Assembly (NCBI RefSeq): GCF_037478305.1
Contig: NZ_JBBGAZ010000007.1
Coordinates: forward strand, 1 to 64,000
From: Cognatishimia coralii
GTDB taxonomy: Bacteria > Pseudomonadota > Alphaproteobacteria > Rhodobacterales > Rhodobacteraceae
Length of the DNA: 64,000 nt
Reading direction: 5' to 3'
In this document: piece by piece, positions 53,556 through 61,833 of the stretch
Layout: each line of letters starts with the position of its first letter
How positions within the stretch are numbered: position 1 is the stretch's first letter
Notes under the pieces: model-generated
Told to the model about the DNA's origin: nothing
The model's input: only the letters and a program-made list of their open reading frames with translations
Databases searched by the model: none
Position numbers and translations under genes: made by a program

Positions 53556-54587
53556 ATGAAACACCGCACGTTCTTTTGGTTCATTCTGCCGACGCTCTCG
53601 GCCATGATCCTGTTTATCGCGTTGCCGATTGTTTCGGTCTTTATCCAATCGCTTTTCGTTGAGCACGAGCAGGTGCTTGTTGTCTCCGAAAGCTGCGGGC
53701 CTTTTGGCTGTAACCAAACCACATCGATTGACGCAGAGGCCACCGCAGCGCTGCGCGAAGAGAAACCCTTGGGTCGCTTTAACGGCCTCAGCACATATTT
53801 TGACCGGTCCCACTTGGCATCCGCCGAAGTAGCCGAGATCTGGCGCGAGTCGACTGGTGTTGCCTCTTTTGTCAATGGATTGATGGATCTGAAGTTCTAT
53901 CGCGCTCTGATCTTTACTCTGACCTACACCTTCACTGTAACCCCAGCGGTTCTGATCCTGGGGCTGGCAATCGCGGTTGGCGTGAACAACCTCCCACGTG
54001 CCTTCCGCGGTGTCGCGATCTTTATCTCGCTGTTGCCGTTCCTTGTGGCGACAGTCGTTGGCTCGATGATCCTGTCGTGGATGCTGGACGGCGAAGGTAT
54101 TATTGGCGCGACGCTGCAGAACATCTTTAATGACCCGAGTTTGACGATCAAATCGTCGACCCCGCTGATGTGGATCGCGCTGATCGTCTACGGGATCTGG
54201 CACACGCTGCCCTTTAGCTTCATCACCTTTTATGCGGGGCTGCAAACCGTGTCCAAAGACACGCTTGAGGCCGCGCAGATTGATGGGGCTAACAAGTGGC
54301 AATCCATGATCCACGTCGTCGTGCCGCATCTCATGCCGCTGGTGTCCTTCGTGACCCTGATGCTGTTGATGGACAACTTCCGCGTCTTTGAACCGATCGT
54401 CAGCTTTAACGCCGAGGCCCACGCCCAATCGCTGAGTATCTTCATCTGGAGCGATCTGCGCGAAGCAGGCAACCCGCTTTATGCATCGGCAGGCGCGACC
54501 TCGATCCTGACGATCATCGGCGTCGCTATCCTTCTCACACCTGTGTTGATCCGCACATGGCGCGACTTCAACGCTAAGTCTCATTAA
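53556..54587 (+). CDS. ABC importer permease (MalF type)
   Basis: Membrane protein of 343 aa with about six core helices and an extra periplasmic stretch between the first two helices (about residues 35-105) containing a CGPFGC cysteine pair. The cytoplasmic EAA loop with conserved Gly is EAAQIDGANKWQSMIHVVVP. It forms the transmembrane channel with the next permease. It starts 70 nt after the binding protein stop. Confidence 0.87.
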   Translation: MKHRTFFWFILPTLSAMILFIALPIVSVFIQSLFVEHEQVLVVSESCGPFGCNQTTSIDAEATAALREEKPLGRFNGLSTYFDRSHLASAEVAEIWRESTGVASFVNGLMDLKFYRALIFTLTYTFTVTPAVLILGLAIAVGVNNLPRAFRGVAIFISLLPFLVATVVGSMILSWMLDGEGIIGATLQNIFNDPSLTIKSSTPLMWIALIVYGIWHTLPFSFITFYAGLQTVSKDTLEAAQIDGANKWQSMIHVVVPHLMPLVSFVTLMLLMDNFRVFEPIVSFNAEAHAQSLSIFIWSDLREAGNPLYASAGATSILTIIGVAILLTPVLIRTWRDFNAKSH

Positions 54588-54598
54588 GGGAACGCATC

Positions 54599-55480
54599 AT
54601 GGCAACTCAGGCACAAAACCGTCTTACACCGTTCAAGATCGTTTCTTATGCGCTGGTGATCACCTGGCTCGTGATTGCGGCTTTCCCTTTCCTTTGGACC
54701 TTCTGGGGCAGCTTTAAGGTTCAGGGCGACTTTTTCTCTAAGGCGGACTGGACCAACGCGCTTTATGGTGTCTTCACCACCCGCGAGACCGGTGGCGCCT
54801 TCACCGGCAACGGGTATTATGGCGCATGGGTTCAGGAATCCTTCTGGCGCAACGTTCTGAACACAATGGTCATCGTGTTCTTTACGGTGATTATCTCGCT
54901 GACGTTCGGCACACTTGGTGGCTATGCTTTGGCGCGCTCTGGTTTCCGCTATGCGTTCTGGATCTTGATGGCCGCGCTGATCTTCCGTGCGATGCCGCAT
55001 ATCACGCTGGTCTCGGGCTATATGCTCCCGTTCTTTGAATGGAATATTTGGGGGCTTAAGGGCACGGCTATTATTGTGCTCGTGGCGATCAACCAACCGT
55101 TCACATTGTGGATGCTGCACAGTTTCTTCAAGAACATCCCCAAAGATATGGACGAAAGCGCCATGGTTGACGGTTGCACCCGGTTCCAAGCCTTCCGTCA
55201 TGTGATCGTGCCGGTGATGTGGCCGGGCGTGATCACCACTGGTCTGTTCAGCTTCTTGCTCGCCTATAACGACTATGCGGTGACCTCGATGCTGCTCAGC
55301 AAACCGAATGAGACCATGGTACCTGCCGTTGCAAGCTTCCTTGGCTCGGTTCAGGTGCAGGGCAACATCATGTTCGCAGTCGCAGCCGTTGTGTCGGCGA
55401 CCGCACCTCTCTTTGTGCTGATCCTGTTCTTCCAACGCCAGATTGTCAGCGGCCTGACCGCGGGGGCTGTCAAAGGCTGA
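54599..55480 (+). CDS. ABC importer permease (MalG type)
   Basis: Membrane protein of 293 aa with about six helices. The EAA-type loop reads MDESAMVDGCTRFQAFRHVIVP, and the last helix ends in LFFQRQIVSGLTAGAVKG, the usual MalG-type tail. It is the second channel subunit. It starts 11 nt after the first permease; its stop overlaps the GMC oxidoreductase start by 1 nt (TGATG), linking import to oxidation. Confidence 0.88.
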   Translation: MATQAQNRLTPFKIVSYALVITWLVIAAFPFLWTFWGSFKVQGDFFSKADWTNALYGVFTTRETGGAFTGNGYYGAWVQESFWRNVLNTMVIVFFTVIISLTFGTLGGYALARSGFRYAFWILMAALIFRAMPHITLVSGYMLPFFEWNIWGLKGTAIIVLVAINQPFTLWMLHSFFKNIPKDMDESAMVDGCTRFQAFRHVIVPVMWPGVITTGLFSFLLAYNDYAVTSMLLSKPNETMVPAVASFLGSVQVQGNIMFAVAAVVSATAPLFVLILFFQRQIVSGLTAGAVKG

Positions 55481-56958
55481 TGAAGGACTTCCTTGTCATA
55501 GGTGCCGGTTCGGCGGGCTGTGTTCTGGCCGCCGAATTGGTGCGACGAGGGGCTGGGTCGGTGCTCTTGCTCGAGGCGGGGCCAAGTGATCGCCATCCTC
55601 TGGTTCAAACCCCGATGGGGCTAATTTGGGTCATGGGCAGCAAGCGGGATTGGTGTTTTACATCCACTCCGCAAAAGGCCGCTGGAAACCGCGAAATCAA
55701 AGTGCCACGCGGGCGGATGGTCGGCGGGTCTGGATCGATCAACTCGATGGTCTGGTTCCGTGGCCGTCGGGATGATTTCGACAATTGGAACGTCCCGGGT
55801 TGGAGCTATGAAGAGGTCGCGCCTGCGTTTGAAGCAGTTGAGGCCGCACTAAAACCAAGCCGTCTTGCGACACCGCATCCTTTGACGACGGGGCTTTCAT
55901 CAGTTTTCCCAGAAACACCCCCAACGCCCGAGACCGAAAGCTCTGGTGTGTTTGCCTATAACTTGGTCGGCGGCCGCAGAAACTCGGCAGCGCGTGCAAT
56001 GAATCTTGGCAAGTTGGTCGAGCTGCGCACGGATGCCCATGTGGATCGCTTGCTCTGGGACGGAGACAAAGCCGTAGGTGCCGTCCTTGTCGACGGTAGC
56101 GAAATCCGTGTGTCAAAGGGCGTTGTCCTAAGCGCTGGATCGGTTGCGTCCCCGGGTATTCTGATGCGGTCGGGTGTTGGCCCCAAGGGCGATCTTGAAA
56201 AACTTGGTATCGACTGCCGCGAAGGAGCGCCCGAGGTCGGTGAGAATTTGCACGACCATCCGGGTGTTGGGTTGCATTTCGAAGGAGCGGGTTCGGGATA
56301 TGGGCTAGAAGCGGCGCAGTGGCTCAATTGGGCATTGGCTCCGTTTAAGTATGCGCTGTCGCGCACAGGCCCCTTTGCGTCTCCAACCGTTGAGGGCGGC
56401 ATGTTTTTCAATGCCCGCGGCGTAGATCAAGCTCCTGACGTGCAAAGCCATTTCATTCCGTTCCATTTGGCCCACATGGGTCCCCGGTTTCAAAAGAAGT
56501 CCGGATATTTCGCTGATGTGTGCCTGTGTCGCCCGAAATCGCGTGGACGGTTTAGTCTTGCGTCCAAGGATCCAAAAGCCGCGCCTCTGATCGATCTTGG
56601 GTTGCTCAAAGACCCTGATGATCTTGAGACGCTGGCTGCCGGGCTCGAGAGGCTTCGCGGCTTATTGCAGGCGGCGGATTTCGGCACTCGACGCGCGCCG
56701 GAGGTTTATCCCAGCGCAGCTGTCAAAGGGGACGCACTGAAAGAGCACATCCGCGCGAACTGTGGCACGGCCTATCATCCGGTCGGCACCTTGCGTTTGG
56801 GCGGGCCGGTTTCAGAACGGCTGTCCGTTAGAGGCGTTGAAAACCTTTGGGTGGCCGATGCCAGCATTATGCCGTCCGTCACATCAGCAAACACCAATGC
56901 GCCCAGCATGATGATCGGCTGGAAAGGCGCAGAATTTATCGCGGAGGACGCCGCATGA
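55480..56958 (+). CDS. GMC-family FAD-dependent oxidoreductase
   Basis: Flavoprotein of 492 aa. The N-terminal FAD motif is DFLVIGAGSAGCVLAAELV (residues 3-21), followed by RGRMVGGSGSINSMVWFRGR. The catalytic His-Asn pair is His433 (CGTAYHPVGTLRLGG) and Asn473 (SANTNAPSMMIGW). GMC enzymes oxidise an alcohol, often choline, sugar or aromatic alcohol, to an aldehyde or ketone. It lacks a signal peptide, so it acts in the cytoplasm on the imported substrate. The electron acceptor is not visible. Confidence 0.85.
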   Translation: MKDFLVIGAGSAGCVLAAELVRRGAGSVLLLEAGPSDRHPLVQTPMGLIWVMGSKRDWCFTSTPQKAAGNREIKVPRGRMVGGSGSINSMVWFRGRRDDFDNWNVPGWSYEEVAPAFEAVEAALKPSRLATPHPLTTGLSSVFPETPPTPETESSGVFAYNLVGGRRNSAARAMNLGKLVELRTDAHVDRLLWDGDKAVGAVLVDGSEIRVSKGVVLSAGSVASPGILMRSGVGPKGDLEKLGIDCREGAPEVGENLHDHPGVGLHFEGAGSGYGLEAAQWLNWALAPFKYALSRTGPFASPTVEGGMFFNARGVDQAPDVQSHFIPFHLAHMGPRFQKKSGYFADVCLCRPKSRGRFSLASKDPKAAPLIDLGLLKDPDDLETLAAGLERLRGLLQAADFGTRRAPEVYPSAAVKGDALKEHIRANCGTAYHPVGTLRLGGPVSERLSVRGVENLWVADASIMPSVTSANTNAPSMMIGWKGAEFIAEDAA

Positions 56959-57086
56959 GCTCTTCCGCCCGCAACAGCGCCATGACGCGTCATCCGGCTC
57001 TGAACAGGATGCCGAGGGACTTTATTAAGAGCGGCTCTGCGCCTTCTTTTTTCCCTCAAAGCACACTGAAAGGAGACCTCAGATGA
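56955..57086 (+). CDS. 43-residue small ORF bridging the GMC and NTF2-like genes
   Basis: A 43-codon frame that overlaps the GMC stop by ATGA at its start and the next gene's start by ATGA at its end, filling the whole gap. The product is basic and Ser/Arg/Pro-containing (MSSSARNSAMTRHPALNRMP start), with no hydrophobic helix and no homologue I recognise. The downstream gene has its own AAAGGAG, so coupling is not required. The double overlap could be chance. Confidence 0.3.
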   Translation: MSSSARNSAMTRHPALNRMPRDFIKSGSAPSFFPQSTLKGDLR

Positions 57087-57619
57087 AAGGTTCTCGCCCC
57101 GAGCAAGCGGTTCTGTCCCGCGACACAGACATGAGCAAGACCGATGAAACCCGTGCCGTGATCGAAGGCATGGTGGATGGTCTGAACGATCACCGGATCG
57201 ACGATATTGGCCAGTTCTTTAGCGACGGGTTTCGCTGGATGGGCAACCAGGGCTGCGGCACCAAATTGGGTCTGAAAGCCTTTCAAGACAATTGGCAACG
57301 CCCGTTCCAGGCAGCCTTTAGTGACAAGGTCTGTATCGATGAAGCCCGCCTCTACATGGGCGAATGGGCAGCGGCCTTTGGGCGCCAAGAAGCAACCCAT
57401 TCGGGCGAATTCCTCGGGATCGCGCCGACCGGGAAACGTGTTGAAATCCGCTACATGGATTTCTGGAAAGTCGTCGACGGCAAGATCGTCGACAATTGGG
57501 TGAATGTGGATTTCGCCCATGTGGCCGCGCAGTTGGGCGTTGATGTGTTCGACGGCGAAGGCTGGGAAAAATTCGATGGGGTCTCCCCACAAAATGAAGG
57601 TGAAAGTCATGGCAATTGA
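57083..57619 (+). CDS. single-domain NTF2/SnoaL-like protein
   Basis: Protein of 178 aa with one cystatin-like module. FRWMGNQGCGTKLGLKAFQD aligns with the WxGPAGIG segment of the two-module paralogues, and the C-terminal NWVNVDFAHVAAQLGVDVF matches their GVDxLARM ending, so it equals one module of the larger proteins. It could be an isomerase, a dehydratase or a lyase-type enzyme for the pathway. AAAGGAGACCTCAG precedes the ATG. It overlaps the HisD-like gene by 11 nt. Confidence 0.72.
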   Translation: MKGSRPEQAVLSRDTDMSKTDETRAVIEGMVDGLNDHRIDDIGQFFSDGFRWMGNQGCGTKLGLKAFQDNWQRPFQAAFSDKVCIDEARLYMGEWAAAFGRQEATHSGEFLGIAPTGKRVEIRYMDFWKVVDGKIVDNWVNVDFAHVAAQLGVDVFDGEGWEKFDGVSPQNEGESHGN

Positions 57620-58937
57620 GTATCTGAAACGCGGAAAACCCGAAGCGGATCGAGCCGAGGACGACGCGAAAACAGCAGCGATTGTTGCGGCAACGCTGAA
57701 AGACATCGAGCAACGCGGTGACACGGCTGTGCGAGAGCTGGCCAATAAGTTCGACAATTTTGATCGCGAAAGCTATCGGCTGTCAGACGACGAAATTCAG
57801 GCGATCATCGCCAAGGTCAGCCCCGAAGACATGGCCGACATTAAATTCGCGCAGGAACAGGTGCGCAATTTTGCGCAAGCGCAGCGGGATTCGATGCTGG
57901 ATATCGAAGTGGAAACGCTGCCCGGTGTGATTTTGGGTCACAAGAACATCCCTGTGCAGTCCGTCGGCTGCTATGTGCCCGGTGGCAAATTCCCGATGGT
58001 TGCCTCTGCACATATGTCCGTTGCCACCGCATCAGTGGCAGGCGTGCCACGTATCATCGCCTGCACACCGCCCTTTAACGGAGAGCCGAACCCCGCCGTG
58101 ATTGCTGCGATGCATCTTGGCGGCGCGCATGAAATCTATGTGCTGGGTGGCATCCAAGCGGTCGGCGCGATGGCGATTGGCACTGAAAGTATTGATCCTG
58201 TGCACCTGCTTGTGGGCCCGGGCAACGCATTTGTCGCCGAAGCGAAGCGGCAGCTTTTCGGTCGGGTCGGTATCGACCTCTTCGCTGGTCCGACCGAAAC
58301 CATGGTTATCGCCGATGAAACCGTCGACGCAGAGCTTTGTGCCACAGATTTGTTGGGACAGGCCGAGCACGGCTATAACTCGCCCGCTGTCCTGCTTACG
58401 AATTCGCGCAAACTGGCCGAGGATACCCTCAGCGAAATTGATCGGCTTCTGACAATCTTGCCAACCGCCAGCACCGCCTCTGTGAGCTGGGAGGACTATG
58501 GCGAGGTCATCGTGTGTGACACCTATGATGAAATGCTCGAAGTGGCTAACGACATAGCGTCTGAACACGTGCAGGTCATGACCGATCGCGATGATTGGTT
58601 CCTTGAGAATATGACCTGCTATGGCGCGTTGTTCCTTGGTCCACGTACCAATGTGTCCAATGGCGATAAGGTCATTGGCACGAACCACACGCTGCCCACC
58701 AAGAAAGCGGGCCGCTACACCGGTGGTCTTTGGGTCGGTAAGTTCCTGAAAACGCATAGCTATCAGAAGGTTCTGACCGATGAGGCCGCGACGATGATCG
58801 GGGAATATGGCTCTCGGTTGTGTATGCTAGAGGGCTTTGTCGGCCACGCTGAACAATGCAACGTCCGCGTGCGGCGCTATGGGGGTGTGAATGTGCCCTA
58901 TGGCACGGGTGCACCACGCCGGATGGCCGCGGAATAG
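57609..58937 (+). CDS. HisD-superfamily dehydrogenase (HpsN-like)
   Basis: Zn-dependent NAD+ dehydrogenase of 442 aa in the histidinol dehydrogenase family, of the subgroup that includes the sulfopropanediol dehydrogenase HpsN. Zn ligands and catalytic residues line up: Gln251 and His254 (LGQAEHGYNS), Glu319-His320 (IASEHVQVM), Asp353 (NGDK) and His413 (EGFVGHAEQC). It oxidises an alcohol to an acid in two NAD+-dependent steps. Because no his genes are nearby and it lies in a catabolic run, histidine synthesis is unlikely. The start at 57609 lies inside the end of the NTF2-like gene. The substrate is not known; sulfonated or not, a primary alcohol next to a hydroxyl is the expected type. Confidence 0.83.
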   Translation: MAIEYLKRGKPEADRAEDDAKTAAIVAATLKDIEQRGDTAVRELANKFDNFDRESYRLSDDEIQAIIAKVSPEDMADIKFAQEQVRNFAQAQRDSMLDIEVETLPGVILGHKNIPVQSVGCYVPGGKFPMVASAHMSVATASVAGVPRIIACTPPFNGEPNPAVIAAMHLGGAHEIYVLGGIQAVGAMAIGTESIDPVHLLVGPGNAFVAEAKRQLFGRVGIDLFAGPTETMVIADETVDAELCATDLLGQAEHGYNSPAVLLTNSRKLAEDTLSEIDRLLTILPTASTASVSWEDYGEVIVCDTYDEMLEVANDIASEHVQVMTDRDDWFLENMTCYGALFLGPRTNVSNGDKVIGTNHTLPTKKAGRYTGGLWVGKFLKTHSYQKVLTDEAATMIGEYGSRLCMLEGFVGHAEQCNVRVRRYGGVNVPYGTGAPRRMAAE

Positions 58938-58954
58938 CCAAGACTGAGTGTGAC

Positions 58955-58970
58955 GCGCCCCTAAGGGCGC
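58955..58970 (+). terminator. small hairpin after the HisD-like gene
   Basis: GCGCCC-ctaa-GGGCGC with no T-run, in the 57 bp before the next gene. Probably an mRNA-stabilising stem rather than a terminator, since the genes beyond continue in the same operon. Confidence 0.4.
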
Positions 58971-58994
58971 TGTCGCAAGACCAATGAGACAAGA

Positions 58995-60050
58995 ATGAAC
59001 GACGTACACACAACCAACAAAGCCCTGATCGCGCCCCTGCGCGAAGCGATGTACAACTTTGACGAAGAGGGCGTTCGAGCAGCCCTGCGCGCCCTGATTG
59101 CCGAAGACGCAATCATCCACATGCCCTATCCGCTGGATGACATGACAGGCCCCGATGCCTTTTATTACACCTGCTACGCGCCACTTTTTCAGTCCATGCC
59201 GGATCTGGAACGCCGGGACTGGATCGTCATGGGTGGGCTGACCGCCGATCACGAAGAGGATTGGATTGGCTGTGGTGGCCACTACATCGGCACGTTCGTT
59301 GCGCCTTGGCTGGACATCCCACCGACGGGGCATCTGGCCCATATGCGCTTTCACGAATTTTTCCGTTTCGTTGACGGCAAAGTCGTTGAAGTTCAGGCGC
59401 TTTGGGATATTCCCGAGCTGATGATGCAAGCCGGGGCCTGGCCCATGGCGCCTTCGCTCGGCCTTGAATTCTGCATTCCGGGACCAGCAACTCTGGATGG
59501 CATTGTCGAAGGTCCGTGGGACAAGGAACGGTCTACCGCCTCCTGCAATCATGTCATCGACATGCTGGAACATCTAAAAAAGCACCCCTCGCAGGGCGGG
59601 CCCGAAGTGATGGAGATGGAAAAGTTCTGGCACCCAAAGATGAACTGGTACGGACCCGCGGGTATCGGAACGGGGCGGGGTATTGCTGGTTTTCGCAACT
59701 GGCACCAGATCCCGTTTTTGAACGCGATGCCCGACCGCGGTTTTGAGCGCCACAAAATCACCTATCACTTCTTCGGAGACGCCGACTACATTGCCGTGAC
59801 CGGTTGGCCGAATATGATCCAGACCGTGACACACGATGGCTGGATGGGGATCGCGCCCGCAGGCAAAAAGATCACGATGAAGTCCTTGGATTTCTGGAGG
59901 ATCGAGGACGGGCTGATCCGTGAAAACTGGGTTATGGTCGATCTATTGGACGCATATCGCCAACTTGGTGTGGATGTTCTGGCGCGCATGCGAGAGTTCA
60001 ATAAAGTACGTGTGCAAGGGAGCATTCCGTTCCCGGTAGGAGACATCTGA
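58995..60050 (+). CDS. double NTF2/SnoaL-like protein, paralogue 2
   Basis: Protein of 351 aa with two cystatin-like modules, a full-length paralogue of 49959-50963. Shared parts are PWLDIPPTGHL, DIPELMMQAG, the segment NWYGPAGIGTGRGIAGF and the end GVDVLARMREF. One paralogue on each arm of the LacI-controlled locus suggests that they perform related steps or act on related substrates. The stop overlaps the SDR start (TGATG). The reaction is unknown. Confidence 0.72.
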   Translation: MNDVHTTNKALIAPLREAMYNFDEEGVRAALRALIAEDAIIHMPYPLDDMTGPDAFYYTCYAPLFQSMPDLERRDWIVMGGLTADHEEDWIGCGGHYIGTFVAPWLDIPPTGHLAHMRFHEFFRFVDGKVVEVQALWDIPELMMQAGAWPMAPSLGLEFCIPGPATLDGIVEGPWDKERSTASCNHVIDMLEHLKKHPSQGGPEVMEMEKFWHPKMNWYGPAGIGTGRGIAGFRNWHQIPFLNAMPDRGFERHKITYHFFGDADYIAVTGWPNMIQTVTHDGWMGIAPAGKKITMKSLDFWRIEDGLIRENWVMVDLLDAYRQLGVDVLARMREFNKVRVQGSIPFPVGDI

Positions 60051-60814
60051 TGACATTGCCACGTACGCCAACTTTTAACCTGAAGGGCAAACGCGCGCTC
60101 GTGACGGGGGCGTCTTCGGGGATTGGCTTGGCTTGCGCGACGGCTTTGGCCGAATATGGGGCCGAAGTGACTTTGGCCGCGCGGTCTGGTGATAAACTGC
60201 GAGAGATCGCGGGCCAGATGTCGGAGCAAGGGTGGGATGTACAGACCTTGCCTGTCGACGTCTCGGATGTCACGGCCACGACCGCCGCTGTCACGCAGGC
60301 GGGGCCTTTTGATATTCTTGTGAATTCTGCAGGCCTTGCGCGCCATAGCGCCGCTTTGGAAACCACGGAAGAGGACTTTGACGCAGTCGCTGACCTGAAT
60401 TTCAAAGGCGCATATTTTCTGACAAAGGCCGTTGCGCAAGGTCTGGTCGACGCCGGGCGGGGCGGGTCGTTGATTAATATCTCAAGCCAAATGGCGAAAG
60501 TCGGGGGCATTGATCGCGCGGTCTATGCGGCGACGAAGCACGCTGTCGAAGGCTTTACCAAATCGATGGCGATTGAATGGGGCCCCAAGGGTATCCGCAT
60601 TAACACAATCTGCCCGACGTTCATCGTCACGCCTCTGACCAAACAGACCTTTGATCGCCCCGAGCGACGGGCCTGGGTCGAAGAAAAGATCAAGCTCGGT
60701 CGCATCGGAGAGGTTGAAGACATCATGGGTGCGGTCGTATTCCTCGCCTCTGATGCAAGCGCGCTTATCACAGGATCCGCCTTGCTGATTGATGGAGGTT
60801 GGACCGCAGATTAA
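60050..60814 (+). CDS. short-chain dehydrogenase/reductase
   Basis: SDR of 254 aa. Cofactor motif TGASSGIGLACA (residues 20-31), NSAG, and the catalytic ISSQMAKVGGIDRAVYAATK with Ser, Tyr and Lys. It ends ITGSALLIDGGWTAD, typical of gluconate-5-dehydrogenase and 3-oxoacyl reductase-like SDRs. It probably oxidises a secondary alcohol of the imported substrate or an intermediate. It is translationally coupled on both sides (TGATG before, TAATG after). Confidence 0.83.
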   Translation: MTLPRTPTFNLKGKRALVTGASSGIGLACATALAEYGAEVTLAARSGDKLREIAGQMSEQGWDVQTLPVDVSDVTATTAAVTQAGPFDILVNSAGLARHSAALETTEEDFDAVADLNFKGAYFLTKAVAQGLVDAGRGGSLINISSQMAKVGGIDRAVYAATKHAVEGFTKSMAIEWGPKGIRINTICPTFIVTPLTKQTFDRPERRAWVEEKIKLGRIGEVEDIMGAVVFLASDASALITGSALLIDGGWTAD

Positions 60815-61833
60815 TGACAGTCGTTAAGATCACATCCGCAGAAGTCGCAGAACGCGCCGGGGTCAGCCAGTCGGCTGTCAGCCGCGTGTTTACACCTGGC
60901 GCTTCAGCCTCGCGCAAGACCGCTGAAAAGGTGCGCAAGGCGGCGATGGAACTTGGCTATCGACCAAATGCTCTGGCGCGCGCGATGGTCTCGGGCAAGT
61001 CGCGGATTATTGGTCTTGTGGTCGCCTATCTGGAAAACCAGTTTTATCCGGATGTGCTGGAAAAGCTGTCCAATGCGCTGCAGGCCGAAGGCTATCACGT
61101 GCTGATCTTTATGGCCTCGCAGACAGCGGGGAACATAGAAGGCGTGGTGGATGAAATCCTTGATTATCAAGTGGATGGGATCATCGCGGCCTCTGTGGCC
61201 ATGACGTCGGACCTTAGCGAAAGATGCCGCGCAGCGGGCGTGCCGATGGTCCTTTTCAACCGCTCGCAAGACACGCCGCATATGTCTGCAGTCACAAGTG
61301 ACAACATCGCCGGAGGCCGCAAGGTTGCTGAATTCCTGATCGCCGGAGGACACCAGAAAATCGGCTATATCGCCGGTTGGGAAGGGGCCTCGACCCAAAG
61401 AGACCGCGAGGCCGGATTTACCCAAGGTCTAAAGGATGCGGGCACCACGTTGCACAAGCGGGGCGTCGGCAACTTCGGCATGGAAGACGCCCGCGCTGCA
61501 ACGCTTGAGATGTTCTCAGAGGACGCGCCTGATGCGGTCTTTGTCGCCAACGACCATATGGCGATGGCCGTCATGGACACGCTGCGGTTTGAACTGGGCC
61601 TTAAAGTGCCCGAAGATGTGTCGGTTGTCGGTTACGACGACGTGCCAACCGCGGCTTGGCCGGCCTATGGCCTGACGACGGTGCGCCAGCCTGCAAACCG
61701 TATGGTGGCGGAGACAGTCGACATACTTCTAAGCAAAATCAACGATATAGACGTAAATCCGCGCAAGGTGGAAATTGACGGGCCGCTGGTCCTGCGCAAA
61801 TCGGCCCGCGTGCCAGAAGGATGGACAGAATGA
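60814..61833 (+). CDS. LacI-family transcriptional regulator
   Basis: Regulator of 339 aa. The N-terminal LacI headpiece is SAEVAERAGVSQSAVSRVF (about residues 6-24) and the hinge helix contains YRPNALARAM; a periplasmic-binding-protein-like effector domain follows (RIIGLVVAYLENQFYPDVLE, NRSQDTPHMSAVTSDN, VFVANDHMAMAVMD). It lies inside the rightward operon about 9.7 kb from the two LacI-type operators at 50986-51059, and I infer that it represses both arms until the substrate or an intermediate binds. The start at 60814 overlaps the SDR stop. Confidence 0.87.
   Translation: MTVVKITSAEVAERAGVSQSAVSRVFTPGASASRKTAEKVRKAAMELGYRPNALARAMVSGKSRIIGLVVAYLENQFYPDVLEKLSNALQAEGYHVLIFMASQTAGNIEGVVDEILDYQVDGIIAASVAMTSDLSERCRAAGVPMVLFNRSQDTPHMSAVTSDNIAGGRKVAEFLIAGGHQKIGYIAGWEGASTQRDREAGFTQGLKDAGTTLHKRGVGNFGMEDARAATLEMFSEDAPDAVFVANDHMAMAVMDTLRFELGLKVPEDVSVVGYDDVPTAAWPAYGLTTVRQPANRMVAETVDILLSKINDIDVNPRKVEIDGPLVLRKSARVPEGWTE

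Noticed and set aside
57609..58937. histidinol dehydrogenase for histidine biosynthesis
   Set aside because: No other his gene is present and the gene is embedded in a catabolic operon with HpsN-type features, so hisD was not assigned.
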